A stretch of DNA of 64,000 nucleotides from an uncultured Pelagibacteraceae bacterium (lineage in GTDB: Bacteria; Pseudomonadota; Alphaproteobacteria; Pelagibacterales; AG-422-B15), in assembly GCA_902554325.1 (NCBI GenBank), contig CACDOH010000002.1, forward strand, positions 1-64,000, written 5' to 3'. The number at the start of each line of letters is the position of its first letter. The stretch's first letter is position 1. The notes below the pieces were generated by a model that was given only the letters and a program-made list of their open reading frames with translations, was not told the DNA's origin and ran no database searches. The position numbers and the translations under genes are program-made. Of this stretch, positions 21,246 through 32,568 are shown in pieces.

Positions 21246-22682
21246 ATGACAAATAGTCGTCTCCTGAAAAAAATAAATTCAGACAAGGTTAAGTACAAAG
21301 ATATTTGCTCTGACTCTAGAATAATAAAGAAAGGTGACATTTTCTTTGCAATCCCGGGAAGTAAAGCAGATGGGCTGAAGTATGTAAATGACGCAGTAGC
21401 TAAAGGTGCCTCTGCAATAGTTATTCCAATTAAGAAAAAAATAAAGATTTCATCAAATATACCTATTTATAAGGTAAAAGATATTCGAAAAGAAATTTCT
21501 TTAGCTGCGTTCGTGGTCAATAGTGAAACAATAGAAAAAAAAATCGCTGTGACAGGAACAAATGGAAAAACATCAGTAACCTATTTTTTAAATTATATAT
21601 TATCAAATTTAGGAGAAAAAACTGCAACAATAGGTACGTTAGGTAATTCTCAGATAAAAAAACTTAATATTGAAAATCTAACTTCTCCTGAGCCAATTGA
21701 CTTATCAAAACAGTTAAGAAAATTAAGTAAAGATAAAATTAAGTATCTTGTAATGGAAGCATCAAGTCATGGCTTACATCAAAAAAGGTTTTATGGATTA
21801 AAATTTGATGCTTGTGTACTTACAAACATTTCACAAGATCACTTAGATTATCATAAAACTATGTCACATTACATAATGAGTAAGCTCAAACTATTTTCTG
21901 ATTATGTAAAAAAGGATAGTAAGATCATAGTTAACTCTGAAACTAAATATATTGATAGAGTTAAAAGTTACTTAAAGAAAGAAAGTATTATTAGTCCAAT
22001 CTATTTTCAGAAAAATAATAAATTTAAAATAGTTAAGATAAAAAAAAATAAGCACAGCTCAACAATAGTCGATGTAAAATTTGGTAAAGAAATTAAAAAA
22101 TTTAAGTTTGCTAACTTTCCATTATTTCAAATACACAACTTCTTACTGGCAACATTAACGCTTTATTCTATGGGTCACAATTTAACTAAGATACAAAAGT
22201 TAAGCCTAAGATGTCCTTCAGTGCCAGGTCGCATGGAATTTGTTGGGAATACAAGAAACAGTGCTTCTGTATATATTGATTTTGCGCACACACCTGATGC
22301 GCTTCAAAATGCTTTAATAGAAGGCAGCAATCTTTGTAAATCAGAGCTGCATGTCGTTTTTGGATGTGGTGGAAACAGAGATTACTCAAAACGTTCAATA
22401 ATGGGAAAAATTGCTTCAAAATACGCAGATAATGTTGTTATCACTGATGATAATCCACGCTTTGAGAATGCAAAAAAAATTAGAAAAGAAATCATTGATG
22501 ATTGCAAAAACTTTTTGGAAATTTCAGATAGAAGAAAGGCAATAAAACATGCAATCAAGCAACTAAGAAAAGGAGATTTATTAATAATTGCAGGTAAGGG
22601 GCATGAAAAAAATCAAATTATTAATGGCAAAGCTTACCCCTTTGATGATGTAAAAATATCTAAAGGTTTCCTAAAATTATGA
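21246..22682 (+). CDS. murE: UDP-MurNAc-tripeptide synthetase MurE
   Basis: VTGTNGKTSV, EASSHGL, TDDNPRFE. Confidence 0.97.
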   Translation: MTNSRLLKKINSDKVKYKDICSDSRIIKKGDIFFAIPGSKADGLKYVNDAVAKGASAIVIPIKKKIKISSNIPIYKVKDIRKEISLAAFVVNSETIEKKIAVTGTNGKTSVTYFLNYILSNLGEKTATIGTLGNSQIKKLNIENLTSPEPIDLSKQLRKLSKDKIKYLVMEASSHGLHQKRFYGLKFDACVLTNISQDHLDYHKTMSHYIMSKLKLFSDYVKKDSKIIVNSETKYIDRVKSYLKKESIISPIYFQKNNKFKIVKIKKNKHSSTIVDVKFGKEIKKFKFANFPLFQIHNFLLATLTLYSMGHNLTKIQKLSLRCPSVPGRMEFVGNTRNSASVYIDFAHTPDALQNALIEGSNLCKSELHVVFGCGGNRDYSKRSIMGKIASKYADNVVITDDNPRFENAKKIRKEIIDDCKNFLEISDRRKAIKHAIKQLRKGDLLIIAGKGHEKNQIINGKAYPFDDVKISKGFLKL

Positions 22683-24055
22683 AAACGAGTCATATTTTAA
22701 TTTCAGAGATTAATAATCTATTTAATACTAAGTACAGTGACATTAAAATTACAGGTGCATCACTTGATACAAGAACTTTAAAAAAAGGAAATATCTTTTT
22801 TGCAATTAAAGGAAAAAATAATGATGGCCATAAATTTATTAATCAAGCAGAAAAAAAGGGAGCATCTATAGCATTTGTTCAAAAAATTAATTCTAAATCT
22901 AACCTTAAACAAATTAAGGTAAAAAATACTCTATCTGCTTTATCATCCCTTGCTAGATACTACAGGTCCTTACTAAATACTCAAATTATTGGAATTACAG
23001 GCAGTGTAGGAAAAACTGGAACTAAGGATGCGATTTCGTTTATTTTAAAGGAGCATAAAAATATTTTTTGCTCAAGACAGTCTTACAACAATAAATATGG
23101 AATGCCATTAGAAATTTTAAATATGCCAAGAAAAACAAAATTTGGTTTTTTCGAATTAGGTATGAATCATTTTGGAGAGATAAAAAGCTTAGTAAAAATA
23201 TTAAAGCCAAATATTTCTATTATTTTAAATATTGAAAACGTACACTTAGGTAATTTTAAATCTTTAAAAGAGATTGCTGCGGCAAAAAGTGAAATCTTTA
23301 CATCTTCAGAAAATATTGATTCACTAATTCTTAATAAAGAGACCAATTATTATAATTTGTTATATAGATACTATAAAAATACTAAGATAAAAAATATTTA
23401 TAATTATAGCAAAAAAAATAATGCAAATGTCTATATAAAAGAAAGAAAGGTAACAAAAAAAATTATACAGCTCAAAGTTAGGCTCCCAGGAGACAAATTA
23501 ATTAGTTTTGGTGTCAGAATTGATCAGGAAAATCTAATCGATAACTGCTTAGCCATTCTTACTTGCTTACATGCACTTAACATTGACCATAGATTTATCA
23601 AAAAGTTTAAAAACGTACCATTCACCAGTGGGCGAGGAAATATGATACGATGTAAGTATAATAGTCACAAACTTAAGCTTTATGATCATTCATATAATGC
23701 GAGCCCAATTTCAATGAAGCAAACAATTGATATATTTGACAGCTTAAAAGAGAAGAATATTGTTTATTTGATTGGTGATATGAATGAACTGGGTCAAAAG
23801 GCTAGTTACTACCATAGTAATCTAATTAAGTTTTTAGATAAGAAAAAATTTGAAAAATGTTTATTTATTGGAAAGCATTTCAAAAAGTTAGAAAACAAAA
23901 TTCGAAATAAAAATATTTCTTTTTTCAAAGATATCAATCAGGTTATCGACAATCTTGACGAAATAATAGAGAGTAATTATACAATTTTTGCTAAAGGATC
24001 TAATTCAATTAACATAAGAAGATTTATCAGTCATCTTAAACAAGAAAACTTATGA
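22679..24055 (+). CDS. murF: UDP-MurNAc-pentapeptide ligase MurF
   Basis: ITGSVGKTGTKD, ELGMNHFGEI, YNASPISMKQ. Confidence 0.95.
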   Translation: MKTSHILISEINNLFNTKYSDIKITGASLDTRTLKKGNIFFAIKGKNNDGHKFINQAEKKGASIAFVQKINSKSNLKQIKVKNTLSALSSLARYYRSLLNTQIIGITGSVGKTGTKDAISFILKEHKNIFCSRQSYNNKYGMPLEILNMPRKTKFGFFELGMNHFGEIKSLVKILKPNISIILNIENVHLGNFKSLKEIAAAKSEIFTSSENIDSLILNKETNYYNLLYRYYKNTKIKNIYNYSKKNNANVYIKERKVTKKIIQLKVRLPGDKLISFGVRIDQENLIDNCLAILTCLHALNIDHRFIKKFKNVPFTSGRGNMIRCKYNSHKLKLYDHSYNASPISMKQTIDIFDSLKEKNIVYLIGDMNELGQKASYYHSNLIKFLDKKKFEKCLFIGKHFKKLENKIRNKNISFFKDINQVIDNLDEIIESNYTIFAKGSNSINIRRFISHLKQENL

Positions 24056-25134
24056 TACTATATATTTTAGAATACTTAAATATCCCAGGCTTATATAATT
24101 TCTTCAATTATCTGACTGTAAGAACTGGCTTCGCTCTTTTTACTTCTTTCTTCTTCATATTGTTATTTGGCCCTACATTAATTAAAAAGATAAGTTCTTA
24201 TCAGTCTATCGGACAGCCTATTAGGGATGACGGGCCACAGTCTCATATAATAGCTAAGAAGGGAACGCCTACCATGGGTGGAATCATCATATTGCTTTCC
24301 ATTGTTGGATCTATTTTGCTTTGGGTAAACCCAGAAAGTTTTATATCTTGGCCTGTTATATTTATACTAGTTTTTTTTGGTTTAATTGGATTTGCAGACG
24401 ATTTCAGTAAAGTTAAAAATAATTCAAGTAAAGGTATTTCAGCCAAAATAAGAATATTTCTTCAAATTATTGTTTCACTTATTTTTATATATTGGATAAC
24501 TAAATACCATCACATTGATATTAAGCTTTTATCATTACCTTTTTTAAAAGATATTTTTATTAATTTAGGTCTGTTTGCAGTACCGTTTATTCTAATCGTT
24601 ATTCTGGGATCAGCAAATGCAGTAAATTTAACTGATGGTCTAGACGGACTTGCAATTGTTCCTGTAATGATTGTTGCAGCAACATTCGCTGTAATTTGTT
24701 ATTTGGCAGGCAATATAATTTTTGCTGAATATTTATACATAAATTATTTGCCAGGGGCGGGTGAGCTTACAGTACTGTGTGCAGCAATAATAGGATCAGC
24801 GCTAGGCTTTTTATGGTATAATGCTCCTCCCGCAATGGTGTTTATGGGAGACACAGGCTCCCTTTCATTAGGAGCAGCTTTAGGCTCGATTAGTATTTTA
24901 TTAAAACAGGAAATAGTTTTAGCCATCGTTGGAGGTATTTTTGTTGCTGAAGCAATATCTGTAATATTGCAAGTCTCATCTTTTAAATTAACTGGAAAAA
25001 GAATTTTTAAAATGGCACCATTACATCATCATTTTGAAAAAAATGGTCTACCGGAATCAAAAATAGTTATTCGTTTTTGGATAGTTGCAATAATTTTAGC
25101 ACTAATTGGGCTAGCGACACTTAAAATCAGATAA
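24052..25134 (+). CDS. mraY: phospho-MurNAc-pentapeptide transferase MraY
   Basis: NAVNLTDGLDGLA, FMGDTGSLSLG, PLHHHFE. Confidence 0.98.
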   Translation: MILYILEYLNIPGLYNFFNYLTVRTGFALFTSFFFILLFGPTLIKKISSYQSIGQPIRDDGPQSHIIAKKGTPTMGGIIILLSIVGSILLWVNPESFISWPVIFILVFFGLIGFADDFSKVKNNSSKGISAKIRIFLQIIVSLIFIYWITKYHHIDIKLLSLPFLKDIFINLGLFAVPFILIVILGSANAVNLTDGLDGLAIVPVMIVAATFAVICYLAGNIIFAEYLYINYLPGAGELTVLCAAIIGSALGFLWYNAPPAMVFMGDTGSLSLGAALGSISILLKQEIVLAIVGGIFVAEAISVILQVSSFKLTGKRIFKMAPLHHHFEKNGLPESKIVIRFWIVAIILALIGLATLKIR

Positions 25135-25138
25135 ATAG

Positions 25139-26461
25139 ATGATTAAACTAAAATCATTTAAAAATAAACACTTCCTTATTATTGGAATGGGAATTACAGG
25201 TATTTCTGTTTCTAATTCACTGCTGAAAGGCGGTGCAAATGTTTATTTCTGGGATGATGATCTTAATAAAAGAAAAGCATTAAGTAAAAAGGGTTATTCT
25301 CTAATTAACGATAAGAATCTAACTAAAATAGAATATATAATGCCAAGTCCTGGTATTGCAACTGCAGGAAAAAATGCACACAAATACATTAAAAGATTAA
25401 AATCTAAAAAATGTAAGATAATTAGTGAACTTGATTTATTTCAACTTTTTATAAATAGCATAAATAAATTAAAAAAAATTAAGATTATCGGTATCACTGG
25501 AACTAACGGAAAATCTACAACTGTTTCTATGATTCATCATTCATTAAAAAAAAATAACATTAATTCAGTTTTGGTAGGTAATATTGGACAGCCTATATTT
25601 TCTTCAAAAAAGTTAAATCATGGCGTCTATATTTTAGAACTATCATCATATCAGCTGGAGCAATCAAAAATATTTAAGCCAGATATATCATGTATATTAA
25701 ACCTAACACCAGATCATTTAGAACGTCACATTACTATGCATAAGTATGCTACCGCTAAATGTAATATATTTCAGAACATAAGTGCTAGAAATGTTTGTTA
25801 TTATGACTCCAATACAAATATAAAAAAAATTGCTACTACAAAATTAGATAAGAAAAAACTTAAACTGCTAATTCCTATAAAAAGAATTAATTGCAGTTTT
25901 AAAAATAATAAAAATATTATCTTGATATCAAAAAAACACAATATGCAGAATTTATATTTTTCTTTTTTAATATTAAAAAAATTAGGTTTAAAGACGTCAG
26001 ATATTTATAAATCTTTCTCTTCATTTAGTGGACTGCCCCACAGACAAGAGATAATTGTAAAAAGAAAGAATTTTATTGTAATAAATGATTCTAAATCGAC
26101 AAATTTTGAATCTTTAGTACCAGCGTTAAATAACTTCAAAAATATAATTTTGATTTGTGGAGGACAAATTAAAAGTCATAAAATCAATATATTAGATAAA
26201 AACCGACAGAATGTTATTAAGGCCATTGTAATAGGTGAGACCAAAAATATTTTTTTCAATTATTTTAATAAGTATGTGGATACTTCATATGTAAAAACAT
26301 TAAATAAGGCAGTTAAAATGTCATTATCAATAGCAAATATTGTTAACGGGCATTGCACAATTTTATTTAGTCCTGGAGCTGCATCGTTTGATCAATACAA
26401 TAATTTTGAAGAAAGAGGAGATGATTTTAGAAGAAAAATAAAAGTTGAGATTTTAAAATGA
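25139..26461 (+). CDS. murD: UDP-MurNAc-L-alanine:D-glutamate ligase MurD
   Basis: GITGTNGKSTT, LELSSYQLE, NDSKSTN, LFSPGAASFDQ. Confidence 0.96.
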   Translation: MIKLKSFKNKHFLIIGMGITGISVSNSLLKGGANVYFWDDDLNKRKALSKKGYSLINDKNLTKIEYIMPSPGIATAGKNAHKYIKRLKSKKCKIISELDLFQLFINSINKLKKIKIIGITGTNGKSTTVSMIHHSLKKNNINSVLVGNIGQPIFSSKKLNHGVYILELSSYQLEQSKIFKPDISCILNLTPDHLERHITMHKYATAKCNIFQNISARNVCYYDSNTNIKKIATTKLDKKKLKLLIPIKRINCSFKNNKNIILISKKHNMQNLYFSFLILKKLGLKTSDIYKSFSSFSGLPHRQEIIVKRKNFIVINDSKSTNFESLVPALNNFKNIILICGGQIKSHKINILDKNRQNVIKAIVIGETKNIFFNYFNKYVDTSYVKTLNKAVKMSLSIANIVNGHCTILFSPGAASFDQYNNFEERGDDFRRKIKVEILK

Positions 26462-27564
26462 CTAAGTCACAAATAGAAAAATCTATTATAACTGATTGGA
26501 TTTATGAAATTAATAAGCCGATATTTTTTTGTGTACTTGTACTTATTGCAGTTGGGTTATTTATAAGTCTTACAATTAATCCTGGTACATCAAGGTATAT
26601 AAATAATAATCTTTTTTCATACTTTAATATTCAGGCACTTTATTTATTGTCTGGTTTTATTTTATTCATTTTATTTTCGTTTATTAATTATGAACGAATA
26701 TCAAATATATCAATAATTGCGTTTGTAATTTTAATAGTAGTACTATTTTTAACATTAATTTATGGAGTTGAGATAAAAGGTTCTAAGAGATGGATTAATC
26801 TAAAATATATTACAATTATGCCAATTGAATTAATTAAACCATTTTACTGTATCGTACTTGCAGCTATTTTAAATAATCCAGGTTTAAGAAACTCTTTTAG
26901 AAATTATGCACTTAGTTTCAGTATTTATGCTTTGATAGCTGCAATATTGGTTTTTCAGCCAGACATTAGTCAATTATTTCTTGTTTCAGCAATATACTTT
27001 TCATCCATATTTATGAGTGGATTTAGTATAATTATTCTTGCATCAATAATTTTTATTGGTGTTATATTTTTTGTTTTTATTTATTTATTTAATTTCAATG
27101 TACAAAATAGAATTAATTCATTTCTAGCGCCCAATGATTATGATGTAACACAGACAGAATTGTCACTTCAGGCAATCAAACAAGGTGGTCTCATAGGTGT
27201 AGGCCCAGGAAATGGTGTATTAAAAAATAAAATTCCTGAAGCTAATTCAGATTATATATTTTCTGTTGTTGCGGAGGAGTATGGTTTATTAGGATGCCTA
27301 ATAATTTTAACAATATTCTTTATAATTTCTTATCAAGGATTCAGAAAAATATACAATAGCAATAATCACTTTATACAAATAAGTTTATTTACCTTAATAA
27401 TATATTTTTGCCTTCAAGCTCTTATTCATATTGGAGTAAATATTAGACTGCTTCCAACAACTGGTATAACACTTCCTTTTATTAGTTATGGAGGTTCATC
27501 TGTTATAGGCATGTCAATTACATGTGGTTTAATATTATTATTATCTAAAAATAGACATAGTTAA
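26458..27564 (+). CDS. ftsW: peptidoglycan glycosyltransferase FtsW
   Basis: SEDS motifs, LPTTGITLPFISYGGSS. Confidence 0.96.
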   Translation: MTKSQIEKSIITDWIYEINKPIFFCVLVLIAVGLFISLTINPGTSRYINNNLFSYFNIQALYLLSGFILFILFSFINYERISNISIIAFVILIVVLFLTLIYGVEIKGSKRWINLKYITIMPIELIKPFYCIVLAAILNNPGLRNSFRNYALSFSIYALIAAILVFQPDISQLFLVSAIYFSSIFMSGFSIIILASIIFIGVIFFVFIYLFNFNVQNRINSFLAPNDYDVTQTELSLQAIKQGGLIGVGPGNGVLKNKIPEANSDYIFSVVAEEYGLLGCLIILTIFFIISYQGFRKIYNSNNHFIQISLFTLIIYFCLQALIHIGVNIRLLPTTGITLPFISYGGSSVIGMSITCGLILLLSKNRHS

Positions 27565-27579
27565 TGAGTAAGAAATAGC

Positions 27580-28638
27580 ATGAAAAAATTCTTTCTTGTT
27601 GGTGGTGGAACGGGTGGTCATTGCATACCAATGAGTGTATTATACTCTGAGATAATCAAAAAAAATGACTGTTATATTTTAACTGATGAAAGAGGACAAA
27701 AATATTTTAAAGATATTTCAGTTAAGAAAAAAATATTAATAAAGAATCTAATTAATAAGCAAGGCAAAATTTTTAATTTGATTAACCTTCCATATATTTT
27801 TATTCAGTCAATCCCTTATTACTTAAAATTAAGACCTGATTTTGTTTTAGGCTTTGGTGGTTTTTTTACTGTCTCTATCATAATTGCAGGATGGTTAATG
27901 CAGTCAAAAATCTTTTTACACGAAGGCAATGCGATTATCGGTAAGGCTAATAGATTTTTATTAAACTTTACAAAGGAACTACTCACAAGTTTTGAAAATA
28001 CTTTAATCCCTGGCAAGAAAATAGATATTAATAATAAAATGGTTGGTCTTCCTATAAGAACAAATACAGAGGATAAAGTTTTAAATAATGACCCGAGCAG
28101 TGATTTTGTGATATGCATAATAGGCGGAAGCCAAGGAGCACAAAATTTATCAATTAATATTGCTGAGTCTATAAAGAGTGTTAAGGAAAACAGCGAAAAG
28201 AGGATTATAGTTTTTCACCAGTGTAGGTCAGAAGATTTAGAGAGTTTACAAGCATATTATAAGACTCATAATATCAATAATGATGTAAGAGTATTTTTTG
28301 ATGAAATGACACAAGTACTGTCAAAATCTAATTTAGTAATTTCAAGGGCAGGCTCATCAACAGTTAACGAAATCATATATTATTGTATTCCTTCAATATT
28401 GATACCTTATCCATATGCATCGGATAATCATCAATATTACAATGCAAAAAACTTGAATACTTCAGAATGCACAAAAATTATTTCTAATGATGCTGTAAAT
28501 ACAGAAAATATTTTTAATTCTATTAATGAAATAATAAATGATAATGAAAAAGTAAATTTGATCAAAAACCGCTTGAAAGCCAGACGCACAAGCAATCCAT
28601 CTAAAAATATAATAGATTATTTAGAAAGCCACTCGTGA
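27580..28638 (+). CDS. murG: UDP-GlcNAc:MurNAc-PP-lipid transferase MurG
   Basis: GGGTGGH, GGSQGAQ, SRAGSSTVNE. Confidence 0.96.
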   Translation: MKKFFLVGGGTGGHCIPMSVLYSEIIKKNDCYILTDERGQKYFKDISVKKKILIKNLINKQGKIFNLINLPYIFIQSIPYYLKLRPDFVLGFGGFFTVSIIIAGWLMQSKIFLHEGNAIIGKANRFLLNFTKELLTSFENTLIPGKKIDINNKMVGLPIRTNTEDKVLNNDPSSDFVICIIGGSQGAQNLSINIAESIKSVKENSEKRIIVFHQCRSEDLESLQAYYKTHNINNDVRVFFDEMTQVLSKSNLVISRAGSSTVNEIIYYCIPSILIPYPYASDNHQYYNAKNLNTSECTKIISNDAVNTENIFNSINEIINDNEKVNLIKNRLKARRTSNPSKNIIDYLESHS

Positions 28639-30026
28639 AAATTAATAAAGATATATTGATACATATAATTGGAATTGGAGGAATTGGCATGAGTGGTATT
28701 GCCGAAATTTTATCAGATATGCGATATCATGTTCAGGGCAGTGATATGAATATTAATTCAAACATACTTCGCTTAAACAAAAAAAATATTAAGACGTTTA
28801 AAGGACATAAGCTAGAAAACTTAAAAAACGTTAATTTAATTGTATATTCTACAGCTGTAAAAAAAAGCAATGTTGAATTAAAATTTGCAAAAAAAAATAA
28901 AATTCCATCAATAACAAGAGCTGAGATACTATCTCAAATAGTAAAACTAAAAAATTCAATTACTGTTTCAGGATCTCATGGAAAAACAACAACTACATCT
29001 CTTATTTCTTCAATTTTGAATACTGCAAAAATGAATCCGACGGTTATTAATGGAGGCATTATTAATCAGTTCGGTACAAATACAAGACTAGGTTCAGGAA
29101 AATGGATGGTTGTTGAAGCAGATGAATCGGATGGCACTTTTGTGAAACTACCTTCCACTATTGCTGTAGTAACTAATATTGATAAAGAACATTTAGATTT
29201 CTATAAAAACTATAATAATTTATTAGTTCAATTTAAAAAATTTATTACACAAGTTCCATTTTATGGATTTGCCATAGTATGTATAGATGATCCCCCAATA
29301 AGAAAAATAGTAAACAAAATTACTACAACAAATATAATTACATACGGAGAGACTAAAAATAGTGACGTACAAAGTAAAAAAATAAGGCACAATAGTGATG
29401 GTGTAGTTTTCAATGTTGAGTTAAAAAAAATTGATAAAACAATTAAAAATATAAGTTTACCCATGCACGGTAATTATAATATTAGTAATGCCTTAGCTGC
29501 TATAGCTCTCGCTTCAGAGCTCAATGTAAACCATAATGCCATAAAGAAAGGCTTATCTGAATTCACTGGCGTACAAAGAAGACTTACGCAACTCTGGGAT
29601 AAAAATAATGTCAAGATCATTGATGATTATGCCCATCACCCAACAGAAATTAAGAATGTTATAGAGGGTCTGAATCATTCAAATCCAAAAAGAAAACTTA
29701 TTATCATTTTTCAGCCTCATAGATATTCACGACTGATAAATTTAAAAATAGAATTTAGTAAATGTTTCATGAAATGTGACCAGGTCTTTTTATCGAATGT
29801 TTATTCAGCAGGTGAAAAGATGCCCCGCAATTTTAAATTACAATCACTCATAAAAAGTATTAAAAAAAATTCTAAAGTTAATGTAGATGCCTATGAAAAC
29901 GATGAGCAGCTGCTGAGATTAATTAAGTCTAGTAATGATAAACTGACTTTTTTGTTTCTGGGTGCAGGAACAGTAACTCAGTGGGCTGCAAATTTCGCTA
30001 AAAACTTAAAAAAAATATATGAATAA
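28635..30026 (+). CDS. murC: UDP-MurNAc:L-alanine ligase MurC
   Basis: IGGIGMSGIAEI, GSHGKTTTTS, DDYAHHPTE. Confidence 0.97.
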   Translation: MKINKDILIHIIGIGGIGMSGIAEILSDMRYHVQGSDMNINSNILRLNKKNIKTFKGHKLENLKNVNLIVYSTAVKKSNVELKFAKKNKIPSITRAEILSQIVKLKNSITVSGSHGKTTTTSLISSILNTAKMNPTVINGGIINQFGTNTRLGSGKWMVVEADESDGTFVKLPSTIAVVTNIDKEHLDFYKNYNNLLVQFKKFITQVPFYGFAIVCIDDPPIRKIVNKITTTNIITYGETKNSDVQSKKIRHNSDGVVFNVELKKIDKTIKNISLPMHGNYNISNALAAIALASELNVNHNAIKKGLSEFTGVQRRLTQLWDKNNVKIIDDYAHHPTEIKNVIEGLNHSNPKRKLIIIFQPHRYSRLINLKIEFSKCFMKCDQVFLSNVYSAGEKMPRNFKLQSLIKSIKKNSKVNVDAYENDEQLLRLIKSSNDKLTFLFLGAGTVTQWAANFAKNLKKIYE

Positions 30027-30942
30027 GAACCAACAAATTCTAAATGAAATCTTTTTAAGAAATAAAGTAAAAGGTAAATACAAATTTGATTATAATTTAT
30101 CTAAACATAGTTGGTTTGGGATTGGAGGTAATGCTGAAATATTTTATATTCCTTCAAGTTTAGAAGAATTGCAGTTAGTGCTTACTGCGAAAGAAGAAGA
30201 TATAGATGTCACAGTTATTGGGTTAGGTTCAAATATAATTATTAGAGACGGAGGTATATCAGGCCTAGTCATCAGATTAGGCAATAAATTTAGCAATATT
30301 TCTCATAATAAAAATACAGTTTTTGCAGGAGCTGCCGTACAAGATAAAGTTTTATCAAAATATTGTTTAAAGAATTCAATAATAGGTTTTGAATTTTACT
30401 CTGGAATACCAGGTACAGTAGGAGGTGCTGCATGTATGAATGCAGGGTGCTTTGGATCTGAAACCAAAGATGTTTTTATTAAAGCAAATTGCTTGAGTAA
30501 TCAGGGAGATCTCGTTGAGCTTAATAATTCTGAAGAACTATTTTCATACAGAAAAAATAATTTTTTAGACAAACATATAATATGCGAGGTTCAATTCAAT
30601 AAAGTAATAGGAGATCCATCAATAATTAATAAAAGAATGATAGAAATAAATAATCAAAGAAAAGACTCTCAACCTCAAAAAGTGATGACTGCTGGTAGTA
30701 CATTCAAAAATCCTTATAATAGTAGTGAGCTCAAAGCATGGCAGTTAATCGATAAAGCTGGATTAAGAGATTATGAATTAAATGGCGTATCGTTCTCAGC
30801 AAAACATGCAAATTTTATAGTCAACAAGCAGAGAGACTCTGCTAATTTAATCGAAGATTTTGGTGAAAATATAAAAAAAGAAGTAAAGATTAGATTAGGC
30901 ATTGAATTGGAGTGGGAAATTAAAATTGTAGGTAATAGATGA
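30019..30942 (+). CDS. murB: UDP-N-acetylenolpyruvoylglucosamine reductase MurB
   Basis: HSWFGIGGNAE, GSNIIIRDGG, GIPGTVGGAACMNAG, AGSTFKNP. Confidence 0.97.
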   Translation: MNKNQQILNEIFLRNKVKGKYKFDYNLSKHSWFGIGGNAEIFYIPSSLEELQLVLTAKEEDIDVTVIGLGSNIIIRDGGISGLVIRLGNKFSNISHNKNTVFAGAAVQDKVLSKYCLKNSIIGFEFYSGIPGTVGGAACMNAGCFGSETKDVFIKANCLSNQGDLVELNNSEELFSYRKNNFLDKHIICEVQFNKVIGDPSIINKRMIEINNQRKDSQPQKVMTAGSTFKNPYNSSELKAWQLIDKAGLRDYELNGVSFSAKHANFIVNKQRDSANLIEDFGENIKKEVKIRLGIELEWEIKIVGNR

Positions 30943-31850
30943 GTATATTCAATAAAGTTATGTTACTTTATGGAGGTATATCGGCAGAAAGAGAAATAAG
31001 TATTATAACTTCTAAAGAAATAGCTAATGCACTTGTGAGATTAGGCTATGAAGTAATTGAGATTGATGCCAACTTAGATCTTTCAGATCATATCTCAGAA
31101 CATAAACCTGATGTAATATTTAATGGCTTACATGGTACATGGGGAGAAGATGGAGAAGTGCAAAAGATCCTTGAGTCAAGTAATATTCCCTATACACATT
31201 CAGGAATTGAAGCATCTCAATTAGCAATGGATAAACATAAGTCTGCAGAACTGTTTATTAAAAACAATTTTAATTATCCAATAACAAATCTGGTAAATAT
31301 TAACAGTATAAATCAATACGTATTTCCTGAGTATCCATTTGTTATAAAGCCAAGAAACGAAGGCTCTAGCGTAGGCGTTGGAGTAATCAGGAATCTAGAA
31401 GAACAACAAAGATATTTAATGAATAACTCAGATAGAAATGAGGTTCTAGTTCAAGAGTTCATAGGTGGCCAAGAAATTAATGTTGCTGTAATTGGAAATG
31501 GAAAGACTGGTTCAATAGAGATTGATCCAAAAAATGAATTCTATGACTATGAGTCAAAGTATTTTGACAATGGAAAGACTAAACATATAATTCCACCAAG
31601 AATCAATAAAGATCAACTAGAGGAGGTAGAAGAACTAGCTTTAAAGGCTCATAAAATTCTTGGATGTAAAGGAATTACAAGAACAGAGTTTATTTTGGAA
31701 AAAAATAGCAATCAGTTTTATATACTTGAACTTAATACACAGCCAGGAATGACGCGAACTTCATTAGTACCAGAAATAGCAAAATACAAAGGGACAGAAT
31801 TTGATGAACTTATTAATTGGATTTTAGAGGATGCAGGAACGAATCGTTAG
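30939..31850 (+). CDS. ddl: D-alanine:D-alanine ligase
   Basis: GLHGTWGEDGEVQ, PRNEGSSVGV, ELNTQPGMT. Confidence 0.97.
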   Translation: MSIFNKVMLLYGGISAEREISIITSKEIANALVRLGYEVIEIDANLDLSDHISEHKPDVIFNGLHGTWGEDGEVQKILESSNIPYTHSGIEASQLAMDKHKSAELFIKNNFNYPITNLVNINSINQYVFPEYPFVIKPRNEGSSVGVGVIRNLEEQQRYLMNNSDRNEVLVQEFIGGQEINVAVIGNGKTGSIEIDPKNEFYDYESKYFDNGKTKHIIPPRINKDQLEEVEELALKAHKILGCKGITRTEFILEKNSNQFYILELNTQPGMTRTSLVPEIAKYKGTEFDELINWILEDAGTNR

Positions 31851-32568
31851 ATATACAAATATTGCATGTTCGATAATAATTTTATTTTTTTTACTGATTT
31901 CAGTTTCGATATATTACTTTCCAAACTTAGTATCAAAATTTTTTATTTTAAATCAAATAAAGATTAACGGTTTAGAAAAATCAAATATAAATATAATCAA
32001 AGAAAAAATATTTAATAATTCTTCCGATTTATTATCTCTAGATTTAAAAAAAATCAAAGAAATTCTTGAGCAAGAACAATGGATAAAAAGAGTAAATGGA
32101 AAGAAAGTTTATCCATCCACATTAATATTAGACATTATAGAAAATGATCCATATGCAATTTTAAGAGATAAAGATAAATATTATCTAGTCGATATTGATG
32201 GAACAGTCATTACTGAAAAAAATAAAGATTATGAACTTGAAAATTTTATTCTTATTTCAGGGGACAAGTCGCCCTTAGCGCTAAAAGGTCTTATAAAGGA
32301 CCTGAATATTCATTTTTCTGAAATAATTCCGCAATTAAGTGAACTAAATTTTATAGAGAGAAGAAGATGGAATATAACTTTAAAAAATAATTTATTAATA
32401 AAATTACCTGACTCAAAAATAGATAAAGCACTTAAAAACTTAAAGAGCTTATTTGTTAATGAAAAAGTATTGCAAAGCAATATAATTGAAATTGATTTAA
32501 GAATTGAGGGAAGAGCATCATTAAAGGTAGATGAAGGAAAGATTAATTATGGTATAAATGATATCTAA
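31831..32568 (+). CDS. ftsQ: cell division protein FtsQ
   Basis: Single TM plus POTRA-like domain, position between ddl and ftsA. Confidence 0.88.
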   Translation: MQERIVRYTNIACSIIILFFLLISVSIYYFPNLVSKFFILNQIKINGLEKSNINIIKEKIFNNSSDLLSLDLKKIKEILEQEQWIKRVNGKKVYPSTLILDIIENDPYAILRDKDKYYLVDIDGTVITEKNKDYELENFILISGDKSPLALKGLIKDLNIHFSEIIPQLSELNFIERRRWNITLKNNLLIKLPDSKIDKALKNLKSLFVNEKVLQSNIIEIDLRIEGRASLKVDEGKINYGINDI